DNA of 6,457 nt from Desulfocapsa sulfexigens. Lineage in GTDB: Bacteria > Desulfobacterota > Desulfobulbia > Desulfobulbales > Desulfocapsaceae. Made by a program: the position numbers and the translations under genes. The notes under the pieces are model-generated. The model searched no databases. It was not told where the DNA came from and saw nothing but the letters and a program-made list of their open reading frames with translations. Where the stretch lies: contig DYNG01000048.1 in the NCBI GenBank assembly GCA_020721165.1, positions 1 through 6,457 on the forward strand, read 5' to 3'. Positions 1-6,263 of the stretch are shown here, one piece after another (the stretch's first letter is position 1; the number at the start of each line of letters is the position of its first letter).

Positions 1-139
1 TTTTGGGCCATCTTTGCTCGCAGCTCAATCACAAAATCCTCGGTGTAGCCCAACTGCACCTGCGGTTTCGGAGTCTCGCAAGCTCGCTTACCTGTTCAAT
101 CGCTGCATCCAAATCTGACCATTTTCTGTCTCTTACCAT
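1..139 (-). pseudogene. Partial ORF overlapping the AAA gene end, apparently split between two frames
   Basis: An ATG at 139-137 lies inside the end of the AAA gene (overlap ATGGTAA), a common arrangement for translationally coupled partners. The frame reads MVRDRKWSDLDAAIEQVSEL, then turns arginine- and cysteine-rich and stops at 29-31 after 36 residues. From about position 95 to the window edge another frame is open and reads more like a protein (ETPKPQVQLGYTEDFVIEL, then RAKMAQ). The two halves look like one soluble, partly helical protein broken by a one-base indel near 70-90. They could also be a short ORF followed by an unrelated gene. No strong Shine-Dalgarno is visible; an AAGGG lies about 12 bases upstream. 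I do not recognise a family, and the true end lies outside the window. Confidence 0.35.
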
Positions 140-2397
140 ACTGCCCGCAAACCCTTGTTTTTCCTGAGCTGGTCAATACGGCGCTCCAGCTCTACGCGCC
201 ACTCGGCGTGAATGCGAGCCGCCGAAGGGGCAATAAGTTCCGGCAAGCCATAAACGATCCGATCCGAGGCTCGACTGGCTTCGATAACCGCCTCAATGGA
301 ACGGGCTCCGAATTTATAGCGAGCCAAGAGCAGGCGCAGCAGCAGTCCCGAGGTTTTGCGTGCCGCCTTCTTCCAATGGGTATCCATCTGATGGGCGATA
401 ATAAAGGCCCGCTTGAGTAATATCCGCCGTAACTCTTCCAGTTCCGCAGGGCTGGCTGAATCGCGCAGCAAATTGTCCGGCACTTCAATCCCATCAATAT
501 CAAGAACCACTCGTAATCGGCTCATAAAGTCTGGGATTTTCAGAGTTTTCATCTTCTCCAGCATTTCCGGTTTACTCGTATCCAGTAATTTTTCCATCCC
601 TTCCCAACTGGCCTTGACTCCTCCGGCAAATACAAAAATTGCCCTGCCAATATAGTGTGGAATACCATTGACATAGGTAACCCCGTCCTGCATGGATGGC
701 AGGAAATAACGAAGATAACCAAATTCATGGCCCTCATAGCGACAATCAAACTCATCCCAGAAAACAATCGGCACTTTCCCCCTTGCCACCGCCGCCCGGA
801 CCGGTTCTATGGCCGAATTGATCTCATCAGGTGAAGAGAACTGGGTTAGATTAAACTCAAAAAAATCAAAGGGATCACCCTGGAATTTTTTGGCAATGAC
901 CGCTGCCACCTGGCGAACGGCAAAGGATTTTCCCGAACCAGGAGGCCCAAACACACCGATACACAGCGGTCGTTGCACATTCTCTTTGGACACATAGGAG
1001 TCCATAACATTTTGCAGCGTTATAACTGGATCAATTTCGGCGGGATCGGTGGTTCGTAGGTGACCGACATTGAAGATCGGCAAATTGTGAAATCCGGTTT
1101 TCCGATTGACCTCTTCCTTCAGATTGTACAAGACTGCCACTATTTCATCGAGATATCCATGTGTTCCGGCAAGAGGCACCTCATGGCACATGGGTGAGGG
1201 CTTACCCAAATAAAAAAACTTGCGCAGCGCCGCTTTTTTCTCAGATGACCAAATCTGGCTGGAAACCAGATCAAGGGTGGTTTCAAAGTCACTGGAAAAA
1301 TCAGGCAATTCAAAAAAAGATGGATCGTAGCCGCCATCAACAAAGGAACACGAATAGCCGCCGGGATAACTCTTGGCAAAATCGAGATTGGGAAACTCAA
1401 GGGTCTCTCGGAAATAGTAGCCATGTTGAGACAGGCTTGACCAATTCTGCATCACCCGCTGGGAAAAGTCATAAAAATAGTTGCGAGAGAAGGTAAACCC
1501 GCCAAAACGGAGGGCATCCATGGCCAGCATGGCCAGAATCAGGGTGTCATAGCAGGGAACCGATCCCCGTTGCCGGGGTGAACTTTTTTCTGGCAGACAG
1601 CCCTTGCGATGCCGAAAATAGATGGCCTTCGGCCCGATATACAGAATCCCGTGCGGGAACATTTCAACAATGATATGGCAGTGAAACTTTCTGGTTTGAC
1701 TGTTCCACAGGCCAACCTCTTCTGTGCGCAGGGCCCGCAGGCACATGGCGACAATGGTTTCCCAGTTGACCGAACAGTCCATCTCCATTCGGGTGGTTTC
1801 CAGATCAGCCAGACGACAGAACAGGGTAATTCGCTCCCCACACATCTCGGCCCAGGTTCGCCAGTGGGCCACACTGATGCCCAGGGCAATCACCCAGGCC
1901 TCGGGGTTACGGGCAAAATCATCCTGGGTGAGATGGGGTGGGCAGCCGCAATCATCAATGACAATCAAGCCATTATTATTGCTGAATATCTCACGATTGC
2001 TGTCATCAATGCGAAACGGTTCCGTGCTATTTACCCGGGCTCCGGCAGGCAGATATTGGTTGACCATGAACCAGCCGTGATCATCAGGGATTTTTGCCGT
2101 TCCGGCATATCGTCGAAAAATCTGGAAGATATCCTTCTGCTCGCCGTAGGAGATGGTATGCACCCGCGGATTCAGGTCCGATTCGGCAATATAGGCGGCA
2201 AGCCAGGTCAGGCACTGCTCCAGCCGGCCATATTCCACCGAGACATCACCCGCCATCAGTTCGATATGATCTCCTGGATTATAACCATAGGCCGGCAAAC
2301 TCCCCTCTTCAAGCAGGCTGACCTGTTTGATGGGCAGATTGCGAATCTTGACATTGGAACCCAGCAGGGTGATTTTTTGTGTGTGTAAATCAATCAT
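133..2397 (-). CDS. AAA+ ATPase with a large unassigned N-terminal region
   Basis: This encodes a 754-residue protein from the ATG at 2397; an in-frame TTG at 2424 would add nine residues, and neither start has a good Shine-Dalgarno. The C-terminal third is a clear AAA+ module: Walker A GPPGSGKS at 484-491, Walker B VPIVFWDEFD at 542-551 (D548, E549), a sensor-1-like strand IFVFAGG at 587-593, an arginine-finger-like SRLR at 626-629 and a sensor-2-like GARSIEAVI at 697-705. The roughly 450 residues before it are not a family I can name. They include LIVIDDCG (144-151), NWETIVAMCLRAL (211-223) and HIIVEMFPHGILYIG (241-255). That layout faintly recalls sugar-kinase-like domains joined to AAA modules in bacterial RyR-domain proteins; this is a memory of pattern, not a match. 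No signal peptide or membrane segment is seen, so it is probably cytosolic. It lies downstream of a terminator-like hairpin, so it is probably separate from the cyd operon. Its 3' end overlaps another ORF, suggesting a two-gene unit of unknown role. Confidence 0.85.
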   Translation of the reverse strand: MIDLHTQKITLLGSNVKIRNLPIKQVSLLEEGSLPAYGYNPGDHIELMAGDVSVEYGRLEQCLTWLAAYIAESDLNPRVHTISYGEQKDIFQIFRRYAGTAKIPDDHGWFMVNQYLPAGARVNSTEPFRIDDSNREIFSNNNGLIVIDDCGCPPHLTQDDFARNPEAWVIALGISVAHWRTWAEMCGERITLFCRLADLETTRMEMDCSVNWETIVAMCLRALRTEEVGLWNSQTRKFHCHIIVEMFPHGILYIGPKAIYFRHRKGCLPEKSSPRQRGSVPCYDTLILAMLAMDALRFGGFTFSRNYFYDFSQRVMQNWSSLSQHGYYFRETLEFPNLDFAKSYPGGYSCSFVDGGYDPSFFELPDFSSDFETTLDLVSSQIWSSEKKAALRKFFYLGKPSPMCHEVPLAGTHGYLDEIVAVLYNLKEEVNRKTGFHNLPIFNVGHLRTTDPAEIDPVITLQNVMDSYVSKENVQRPLCIGVFGPPGSGKSFAVRQVAAVIAKKFQGDPFDFFEFNLTQFSSPDEINSAIEPVRAAVARGKVPIVFWDEFDCRYEGHEFGYLRYFLPSMQDGVTYVNGIPHYIGRAIFVFAGGVKASWEGMEKLLDTSKPEMLEKMKTLKIPDFMSRLRVVLDIDGIEVPDNLLRDSASPAELEELRRILLKRAFIIAHQMDTHWKKAARKTSGLLLRLLLARYKFGARSIEAVIEASRASDRIVYGLPELIAPSAARIHAEWRVELERRIDQLRKNKGLRAVW

Positions 2398-2401
2398 GGT
2401 T

Positions 2402-2431
2402 TTAATAGTGAAAATGCAAAGCAATTGGCAT
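2402..2431 (-). CDS. Possible nine-residue leader peptide before the AAA gene
   Basis: The ORF reads MPIALHFHY and stops with TAA. An AGAAGG sequence lies 8 bases before its ATG, a better ribosome-binding arrangement than either candidate start of the AAA gene. The stop is only 4 bases before the AAA ATG at 2397, so ribosomes finishing the leader could restart there. It could easily be chance, since the ORF is very short. Confidence 0.3.
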   Translation of the reverse strand: MPIALHFHY

Positions 2432-2464
2432 CAACAGAGCCTTCTGCCAAACAAAAGACTCCCC

Positions 2465-2504
2465 AGAGGGCAAAAGGAAGGGTATCCCTCCCTTTTGCCC
2501 TTCT
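2465..2504 (-). terminator. Hairpin between the cyd cluster and the AAA gene
   Basis: A long stem of 16-base arms, 2467-2482 and 2486-2501, has one mismatch and a 3-base loop. It lies 31 bases past the stop of the last small cyd-cluster ORF. On the minus strand the stem is followed by CTGGGGAG and then TCTTTTGTTT, so the U-rich stretch is displaced from the stem. Efficiency is uncertain; the other strand has no U-tract. It most likely ends the oxidase transcript. Confidence 0.55.
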
Positions 2505-2531
2505 GTTCCAGTCCGCCCTAATTTGGGGGGG

Positions 2532-2624
2532 TTAGAGCAGACCAGCTTTGTCCAGGGCGATAACAGCGCCTTTATAGGAAACAAAAATCAAGGCCATCCA
2601 AGAAAAAATAAGTACAATTGTCAT
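2532..2624 (-). CDS. 30-residue hydrophobic protein after cydB, candidate bd oxidase small subunit
   Basis: The translation is MTIVLIFSWMALIFVSYKGA then VIALDKAGLL, 30 residues. A GGAGA at 2631-2635 sits six bases before the ATG, a good ribosome-binding site. The hydrophobic stretch covers residues 3-16 and continues at 19-24, interrupted by K18, which fits one membrane helix. It starts 64 bases after cydB and ends before the hairpin that closes the cluster. Cytochrome bd oxidases in other bacteria carry single-helix small subunits of about 30-40 residues (CydX, AppX, CydS, CydH) that stabilise the haem-containing core, and cydX genes commonly follow cydB. I see no clear sequence match to E. 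coli CydX; the resemblance is in size, topology and position. Subunit status is inference. Confidence 0.6.
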   Translation of the reverse strand: MTIVLIFSWMALIFVSYKGAVIALDKAGLL

Positions 2625-2688
2625 GATATTTCTCCAATATCCATTTTTTTATGACAAGAAGATGTAAATCTGTTTTTTGCCTCTTCTC

Positions 2689-3822
2689 TCAGTAACTTTC
2701 GTCATCCACCACTTCGTGGGCCGCCAGTTTCTGGGAGTCCATCTGGCGCCAGACGAAGGCTACATAAGCAAGGACCAGCGGAATTCCGAGAGCAACATAG
2801 GTCATGGCCGTCAGGGTGTATTTACTTGACGAGGCGTTCATGATCGTCAGGCTGGACTGGAGATCGGCTTTTGATGGATAAAAAGGCGTATTGTTAAATC
2901 CAGCAAGGAAAAAGACGGCAAGCCCTACCAGTACTGTCCCCAGTCCTGCCAGCCAGATCCCGCTGTTGCTGCCCTTGAAGGCCGTAGTCAATACTGCCAC
3001 AATCACCAGTACCAACCCCACCAGCAAAAGACCCAAGACCAGCGGCATGGCCAGCAGGTTTTGAAGATACTTTCCGGCCACCATTGATACCGTGCCGCTA
3101 GCGTCAACACTGAATCCCTTCATCAACAGCAAAGACACCAACACGAAGAGCAGAAAGGGCAGGGCGCAGAGAAAATTGGTCCACACCGCTTTCCGCAGTC
3201 TGGTTTGAAAATCATCGAGAGCGGAAAAATTGATATTGTTTAGCAGATACATACCTCCCAGGACTCGGGCATTAAAAACCAGGAAGAGACCAAGAGAGAG
3301 GTTAAACAGGGAAAAAGCTGCCTCCAGTCCCCGCAGAGGATTCGTCCAGACGACCTTATTATACATGTCCAGGGTGAAATTGGAGCCAGTAAAAAAAGTG
3401 CCAACTGCTGCGCCAATGAGCAAAACTCCCACCGTGCCGTTGATCAGCAGGAACAGTTCATAGGTTCTGGCACCAAGGAAATTGTTGGGTTTTGTCCGAT
3501 ATTCATAACTGACGGCCTGAATTATAAAGGTAAAGAGAATCAACATCCACACCCAGTAGGCGCCGCCAAAACTGGTGGCATAAAATTTGGGAAAGGCAGC
3601 AAAAAGGGCCCCACCAAAAAGCACCAGGGTAGTAAATGTCAACTCCCATTTTCGGCCCAGAGAATTGATTACCAGGGCGTTTTCCACATCATTTTTCGCC
3701 ACCTGCCAGAGCAGGGTGTTCCCGCCCTGGACAAAGGTCAGAAACAAAAACAGAGAGCCGACTACGCTACAGAGGATCCACCAGATCTGCTGTAAAGTTC
3801 CATATTCAAGATTTGCTATCAT
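2689..3822 (-). CDS. cydB: Cytochrome bd quinol oxidase subunit II
   Basis: Subunit II of the cytochrome bd terminal oxidase, an inner-membrane protein that pairs with CydA; the complex oxidises quinol and reduces oxygen to water. The product has 377 residues, close to E. coli CydB (379), with about eight or nine hydrophobic helices. Family signs include the N-terminal IWWILCSVVG (13-22), FGGALFAAFP (69-78), FNNTPFYPS and the C-terminal LTIMNASSSKYTLTAMTYVA. The start is fixed by GGAGGG at 3831-3836, eight bases before the ATG and inside the end of cydA; only one base separates the two genes, so translation is surely coupled. It differs from E. coli: the TDGFD motif of helix 1 is here VQGGN (31-35), and the conserved W-D before helix 2 is W59-E60. 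I believe this is the usual form in deltaproteobacterial and Bacteroidetes CydB rather than a defect. Confidence 0.96.
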   Translation of the reverse strand: MIANLEYGTLQQIWWILCSVVGSLFLFLTFVQGGNTLLWQVAKNDVENALVINSLGRKWELTFTTLVLFGGALFAAFPKFYATSFGGAYWVWMLILFTFIIQAVSYEYRTKPNNFLGARTYELFLLINGTVGVLLIGAAVGTFFTGSNFTLDMYNKVVWTNPLRGLEAAFSLFNLSLGLFLVFNARVLGGMYLLNNINFSALDDFQTRLRKAVWTNFLCALPFLLFVLVSLLLMKGFSVDASGTVSMVAGKYLQNLLAMPLVLGLLLVGLVLVIVAVLTTAFKGSNSGIWLAGLGTVLVGLAVFFLAGFNNTPFYPSKADLQSSLTIMNASSSKYTLTAMTYVALGIPLVLAYVAFVWRQMDSQKLAAHEVVDDESY

Positions 3823-3823
3823 T

Positions 3824-5356
3824 TCACATGCCCTCCGGTCCGATGGAAATCTGTTTCAACATAATTTTTATCTCCGCAATCAATAGCAGGGTAAAGACTG
3901 CTAAAAACATGAAAAAGGTCGCCTGCACATGACCAACCGCAATATTCGTAGTGGCTACCTTCACCGGCATCAACCCTTGAATGGCCCAGGGTTGTCGTCC
4001 CACTTCAGCCACCACCCAACCCATCTGCTGGGCGATAAGACCAAGAAAGAAGGCCGGAACACCAAGTGGCAGCAGCCATCGTTGTTCAGTAATCTTGCCC
4101 TTTATCGTCAAGAACAGAAAGGCTAAAAACAGGACCGGGAAAATAGAACCGAGAATAACCATGATATGGAAGGAGTAGAAGGCGGTGCTCACTGGTGGGA
4201 CTGCTTCTTCCGGGCTGTTGAGATAGCCGTAACCCAGATACTCTTTATTAGTATTAAACCTCGTCAGGGCAGCCTGAGCGGCCACGACATCTTTTGCCTT
4301 GCGAGCCTGTTTGAAGGCAGTCAGATCGGCGACGGCAAGTTTTCCCTTGCTCATCTTTTCGGTCACGCCCATGACATTGTGCTCTTTATTACCATAGACC
4401 AGATCGTCAATGCCTGGCACGAACGAGCCAGTTTTTCGATTGGCAAGCAGGGAGAGAAGGCCGGGGGCTTTCAGCTCAAAAAGAAATGGCTGCTGACTAT
4501 CACCCGGTTTCTTGTCGCCATTGATCATTCCCATAGCGACCAGGCCGGCATTGGTCTCACCCTTGTACAGGCCTTCAAAGGCAGCCAGCTTCATCGGCTG
4601 TTTCTGGGCGACCTCAAAGGCCGCCTCGTCACCGGTAAAGGCGACGAAGATCGAAGACAGGAGGCCAAAGACCGAGGCCACCACGATAGATTTTTTGGCC
4701 ATCTCGACATGACGACCCTTCAGCAGATACCAGCAGGAGATGGTCAGCACAAACAAAGAGCCCAGAAGAAAGCCTGAGCTGGTTGTATGGGTGAATTTGG
4801 ACATGGCCACTGGTGAAAAGAGCACGGCCCAGAAGTTTTCCATCTCAAAACGAGCCGTTTCAGGGTTAAAGGCCATGCCTACCGGATTCTGCATCCAGGC
4901 GTTGGCGACCAGAATCCAGAGGGCGGAGAGATTGGAGCCAATAGCAACCATCCAGGTGGAGAAGAGATGGAAACTCTTAGAGACACGGTTCCAGCCGAAA
5001 AACATAACGGCAAAGAATGTAGCTTCGAGGAAAAAGGCAAAAATGCCTTCAACTGCCAGAGGGGCCCCAAAAATATCTCCAACCATCCAGGAGTAGTTCG
5101 ACCAGTTAGTGCCGAACTGAAACTCCAGAATAATACCGGTGGCGACACCAATGGCAAAGTTGATGCCAAACAGGGTCATCCAAAACCTGGTGATCGCTTT
5201 CCATTTCTCATTGCCGGTACGCACGAAGATAGACTCAAACATGGCGCACAAAAACGACAGGCCCAGAGTCAGGGGCACAAAAATCCAGTGATACATGGCC
5301 GTTAAGGCAAACTGTGCCCGTGACCAGTTCACCAAACTCAGATCGACATCAAGCAT
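3824..5356 (-). CDS. cydA: Cytochrome bd quinol oxidase subunit I
   Basis: The catalytic subunit, which carries haems b558, b595 and d, oxidises quinol at the periplasmic face and reduces oxygen. The 510-residue product aligns by eye with E. coli CydA along its length. Haem ligands are present: H23 (E. coli H19), H190 (H186) and M399 (M393). So are E103 and E111 (E99, E107), the quinol-loop residues K256 and E261 (K252, E257), and the signature GWVVAEVGRQPW at 446-457 with E451 and R454 (E445, R448). The distance from K256 to M399 equals that in E. coli to within two residues, so this is the long Q-loop type. One change stands out: E. coli R391 is H397 here (SFHIMV). The start is fixed by AGGAGG at 5365-5370, eight bases before the ATG. 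The gene follows the DUF4492 ORF by 22 bases and abuts cydB. Confidence 0.97.
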   Translation of the reverse strand: MLDVDLSLVNWSRAQFALTAMYHWIFVPLTLGLSFLCAMFESIFVRTGNEKWKAITRFWMTLFGINFAIGVATGIILEFQFGTNWSNYSWMVGDIFGAPLAVEGIFAFFLEATFFAVMFFGWNRVSKSFHLFSTWMVAIGSNLSALWILVANAWMQNPVGMAFNPETARFEMENFWAVLFSPVAMSKFTHTTSSGFLLGSLFVLTISCWYLLKGRHVEMAKKSIVVASVFGLLSSIFVAFTGDEAAFEVAQKQPMKLAAFEGLYKGETNAGLVAMGMINGDKKPGDSQQPFLFELKAPGLLSLLANRKTGSFVPGIDDLVYGNKEHNVMGVTEKMSKGKLAVADLTAFKQARKAKDVVAAQAALTRFNTNKEYLGYGYLNSPEEAVPPVSTAFYSFHIMVILGSIFPVLFLAFLFLTIKGKITEQRWLLPLGVPAFFLGLIAQQMGWVVAEVGRQPWAIQGLMPVKVATTNIAVGHVQATFFMFLAVFTLLLIAEIKIMLKQISIGPEGM

Positions 5357-5364
5357 TGATCTTC

Positions 5365-5370
5365 CCTCCT
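5365..5370 (-). promoter_or_regulatory. Strong ribosome-binding site of cydA
   Basis: A perfect AGGAGG lies in the 22-base gap between the DUF4492 stop and the cydA ATG, eight bases before the start. It supports the chosen cydA start and suggests CydA is translated strongly and independently of the upstream gene. Confidence 0.85.
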
Positions 5371-5378
5371 TTTGTTGA

Positions 5379-5606
5379 TTATTGGTTATGAGTCGTCATT
5401 CTGGAAAGCTGTTCCAGGACATGATCGGCTCGTTGTTGGTCGTTTTGAAAATTGGTTTTGAGATAATTAGGGAAAAAGAACAGTTTGAGGACCGCAAACA
5501 TGACAATGAGCTTGATGAAGATAATCTTCCACAAGGTTCGACCCACGGTCATATTCTTGAAACCGTTACGATAAAATGAGTAAATGCTGGCAATTGGCTG
5601 GGACAT
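5379..5606 (-). CDS. DUF4492 family small membrane protein, first gene of the bd oxidase operon
   Basis: The 75-residue product matches the DUF4492 pattern as I know it: FYRNGFKNMTVGRTLWKI (11-28), then one strongly hydrophobic helix over about 25-45 (IIFIKLIVMFAVLKLFFFP), then a polar tail with a predicted helix (54-70). The basic residues before the helix (R13, K17, R23, K27) suggest the N-terminus is cytoplasmic. The start is fixed by AGAAGGAGA about five bases before the ATG. It is followed by cydA after 22 bases on the same strand, so it is very probably co-transcribed. The family is known to me from genomes where it sits beside cydAB, and its function is not established. An accessory subunit or assembly factor of the oxidase is the obvious inference. 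I am sure of the gene, fairly sure of the family, and unsure of the role. Confidence 0.85.
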   Translation of the reverse strand: MSQPIASIYSFYRNGFKNMTVGRTLWKIIFIKLIVMFAVLKLFFFPNYLKTNFQNDQQRADHVLEQLSRMTTHNQ

Positions 5607-5681
5607 GATGTCTCCTTCTGCAACTTCGGGACTGGAAGAAAAACAAATACGCTATGAACAGGAGATATGCCCTGGGCGGCT

Positions 5682-5699
5682 TTTTTTCACCTGAAAAAA
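5682..5699. repeat. Palindrome in the regulator-cyd spacer, candidate operator
   Basis: Arms TTTTTTCA and TGAAAAAA are perfect inverted copies of eight bases around a two-base centre. They lie in the 127-bp spacer between the Rrf2 gene and the DUF4492-cydAB operon, about 75 bases before the first start codon. The symmetry and place suggest a dimeric regulator site, possibly for the adjacent Rrf2 protein, but A/T runs produce such symmetry by chance more easily than mixed sequence. I found no convincing -35/-10 pair in this spacer, so the operon may also be read from the Rrf2 promoter. Confidence 0.4.
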
Positions 5700-5733
5700 T
5701 ACGAAAACCATCGTCACGGCGAGAGAAAGAATT

Positions 5734-6177
5734 TCAACTCGTTCCATTATGCACAGTAAATACCGGAAGGCAAGCCTTGTCCTTACTTAACTCAGCAAAA
5801 GTAACCCCGGCAAGGCGCTGTCGTAACTGGGCGCTGGCTTCCTCCCAAACCCGATGCACGAGGCAATGAGTGCTGGCCTCACACGCCCAGGGTCGTCCCA
5901 CACAATCATTTAAGGATATTTTGCCAATCATCAGTTCAACCACCTGCAACAGGGTGATGCTGGCTGGGTCTTTGACGAGGACATAACCACCCTTGGATCC
6001 CTGGCGAATTTCAATCAATTCCGCCCGGGCAAGTCCCTGCACGATCTTGGCCAGAAAGGGGCTGGGAATATCCGCCTGCTGAACAATTTCATGTCTCGTC
6101 ACCAGCACACCTCTGCCCTTATAGGACAGATAGACTAAACACCGGATGGCATAGTCTCCGGCCCGTGTCAATCGCAT
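5734..6177 (-). CDS. Rrf2-family transcriptional regulator with an Fe-S cysteine triad
   Basis: A 147-residue DNA-binding regulator of the IscR/NsrR/RsrR family. It opens with the family's typical MRLTRAGDYAIRCLVYLS. A winged helix-turn-helix covers about 27-66, including IVQQADIPSPFLAKIVQGLARA and the wing IRQGSKGGYVL. Cysteines C92, C99 and C105 (C-X6-C-X5-C) match the [2Fe-2S] ligand triad of IscR and NsrR; D8, a ligand position in NsrR, is also present. Longer starts at 6189 or 6267 are possible in frame, but the 6267 start would translate the promoter, and 6177 has GAGGG five bases upstream and gives the canonical N-terminus. It lies 127 bases upstream of the bd oxidase operon on the same strand, so local control of that operon by a redox, NO or iron signal is likely but not shown. 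I cannot tell IscR-type from NsrR-type from sequence alone. Confidence 0.93.
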   Translation of the reverse strand: MRLTRAGDYAIRCLVYLSYKGRGVLVTRHEIVQQADIPSPFLAKIVQGLARAELIEIRQGSKGGYVLVKDPASITLLQVVELMIGKISLNDCVGRPWACEASTHCLVHRVWEEASAQLRQRLAGVTFAELSKDKACLPVFTVHNGTS

Positions 6178-6182
6178 GGAAG

Positions 6183-6187
6183 CCCTC
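6183..6187 (-). promoter_or_regulatory. Ribosome-binding site that decides the Rrf2 start
   Basis: GAGGG lies five bases before the ATG at 6177. The alternative ATG at 6189 is preceded by TTCTAATT with no Shine-Dalgarno, so the shorter protein is preferred. Confidence 0.7.
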
Positions 6188-6190
6188 ATA

Positions 6191-6202
6191 ATTAGAACTA
6201 AT
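6191..6202. repeat. Short inverted repeat in the Rrf2 leader, possible autoregulatory site
   Basis: ATTAG and CTAAT are five-base inverted arms around two bases. They lie downstream of the -10 element and before the ribosome-binding site, where a bound repressor would block its own gene. The arms are short, so chance is a real alternative. Confidence 0.25.
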
Positions 6203-6216
6203 AGGATGTTATTTGT

Positions 6217-6263
6217 CTTGTATCGAAATCCGTATACTCTGTCAAGAAAAAATTTTTTATTTA
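6217..6263 (-). promoter_or_regulatory. Sigma-70 type promoter of the Rrf2 gene
   Basis: A perfect -35 TTGACA (6240-6245) is separated by 17 bases from a -10 TACAAG (6217-6222, four of six consensus bases). Directly upstream is an A/T-only run of the AAATAAAAAATTTTTT type (about 6247-6263) that could act as an UP element. Transcription would start near 6210, giving a leader of roughly 30 bases. With no clear terminator after the Rrf2 gene, the transcript may continue into the cyd operon. Confidence 0.6.

Noticed and set aside
1609..2388. A 259-codon open frame on the plus strand opposite the AAA gene
   Set aside because: It is antisense to the better-supported AAA protein, has no ribosome-binding evidence and no recognisable domain.
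2525..2531. Run of seven Gs (C7 on the coding strand) right after the 30-residue ORF
   Set aside because: It lies just after the stop codon, so slippage would not alter any protein; no further structure was found.
2402..2584. A 60-codon minus-strand ORF across the hairpin
   Set aside because: It overlaps the 30-residue membrane ORF in another frame and reads through the terminator stem; only its last nine codons have a credible ribosome-binding site.
4166..4777. A 203-codon open frame on the plus strand opposite cydA
   Set aside because: cydA is certain here with all its haem-ligand residues; the antisense frame is a by-product of its codon use.
5671..5687. GC-rich stretch followed by seven Ts on the plus strand, terminator-like
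   Set aside because: The possible stem is only three or four pairs, and no plus-strand gene precedes it.
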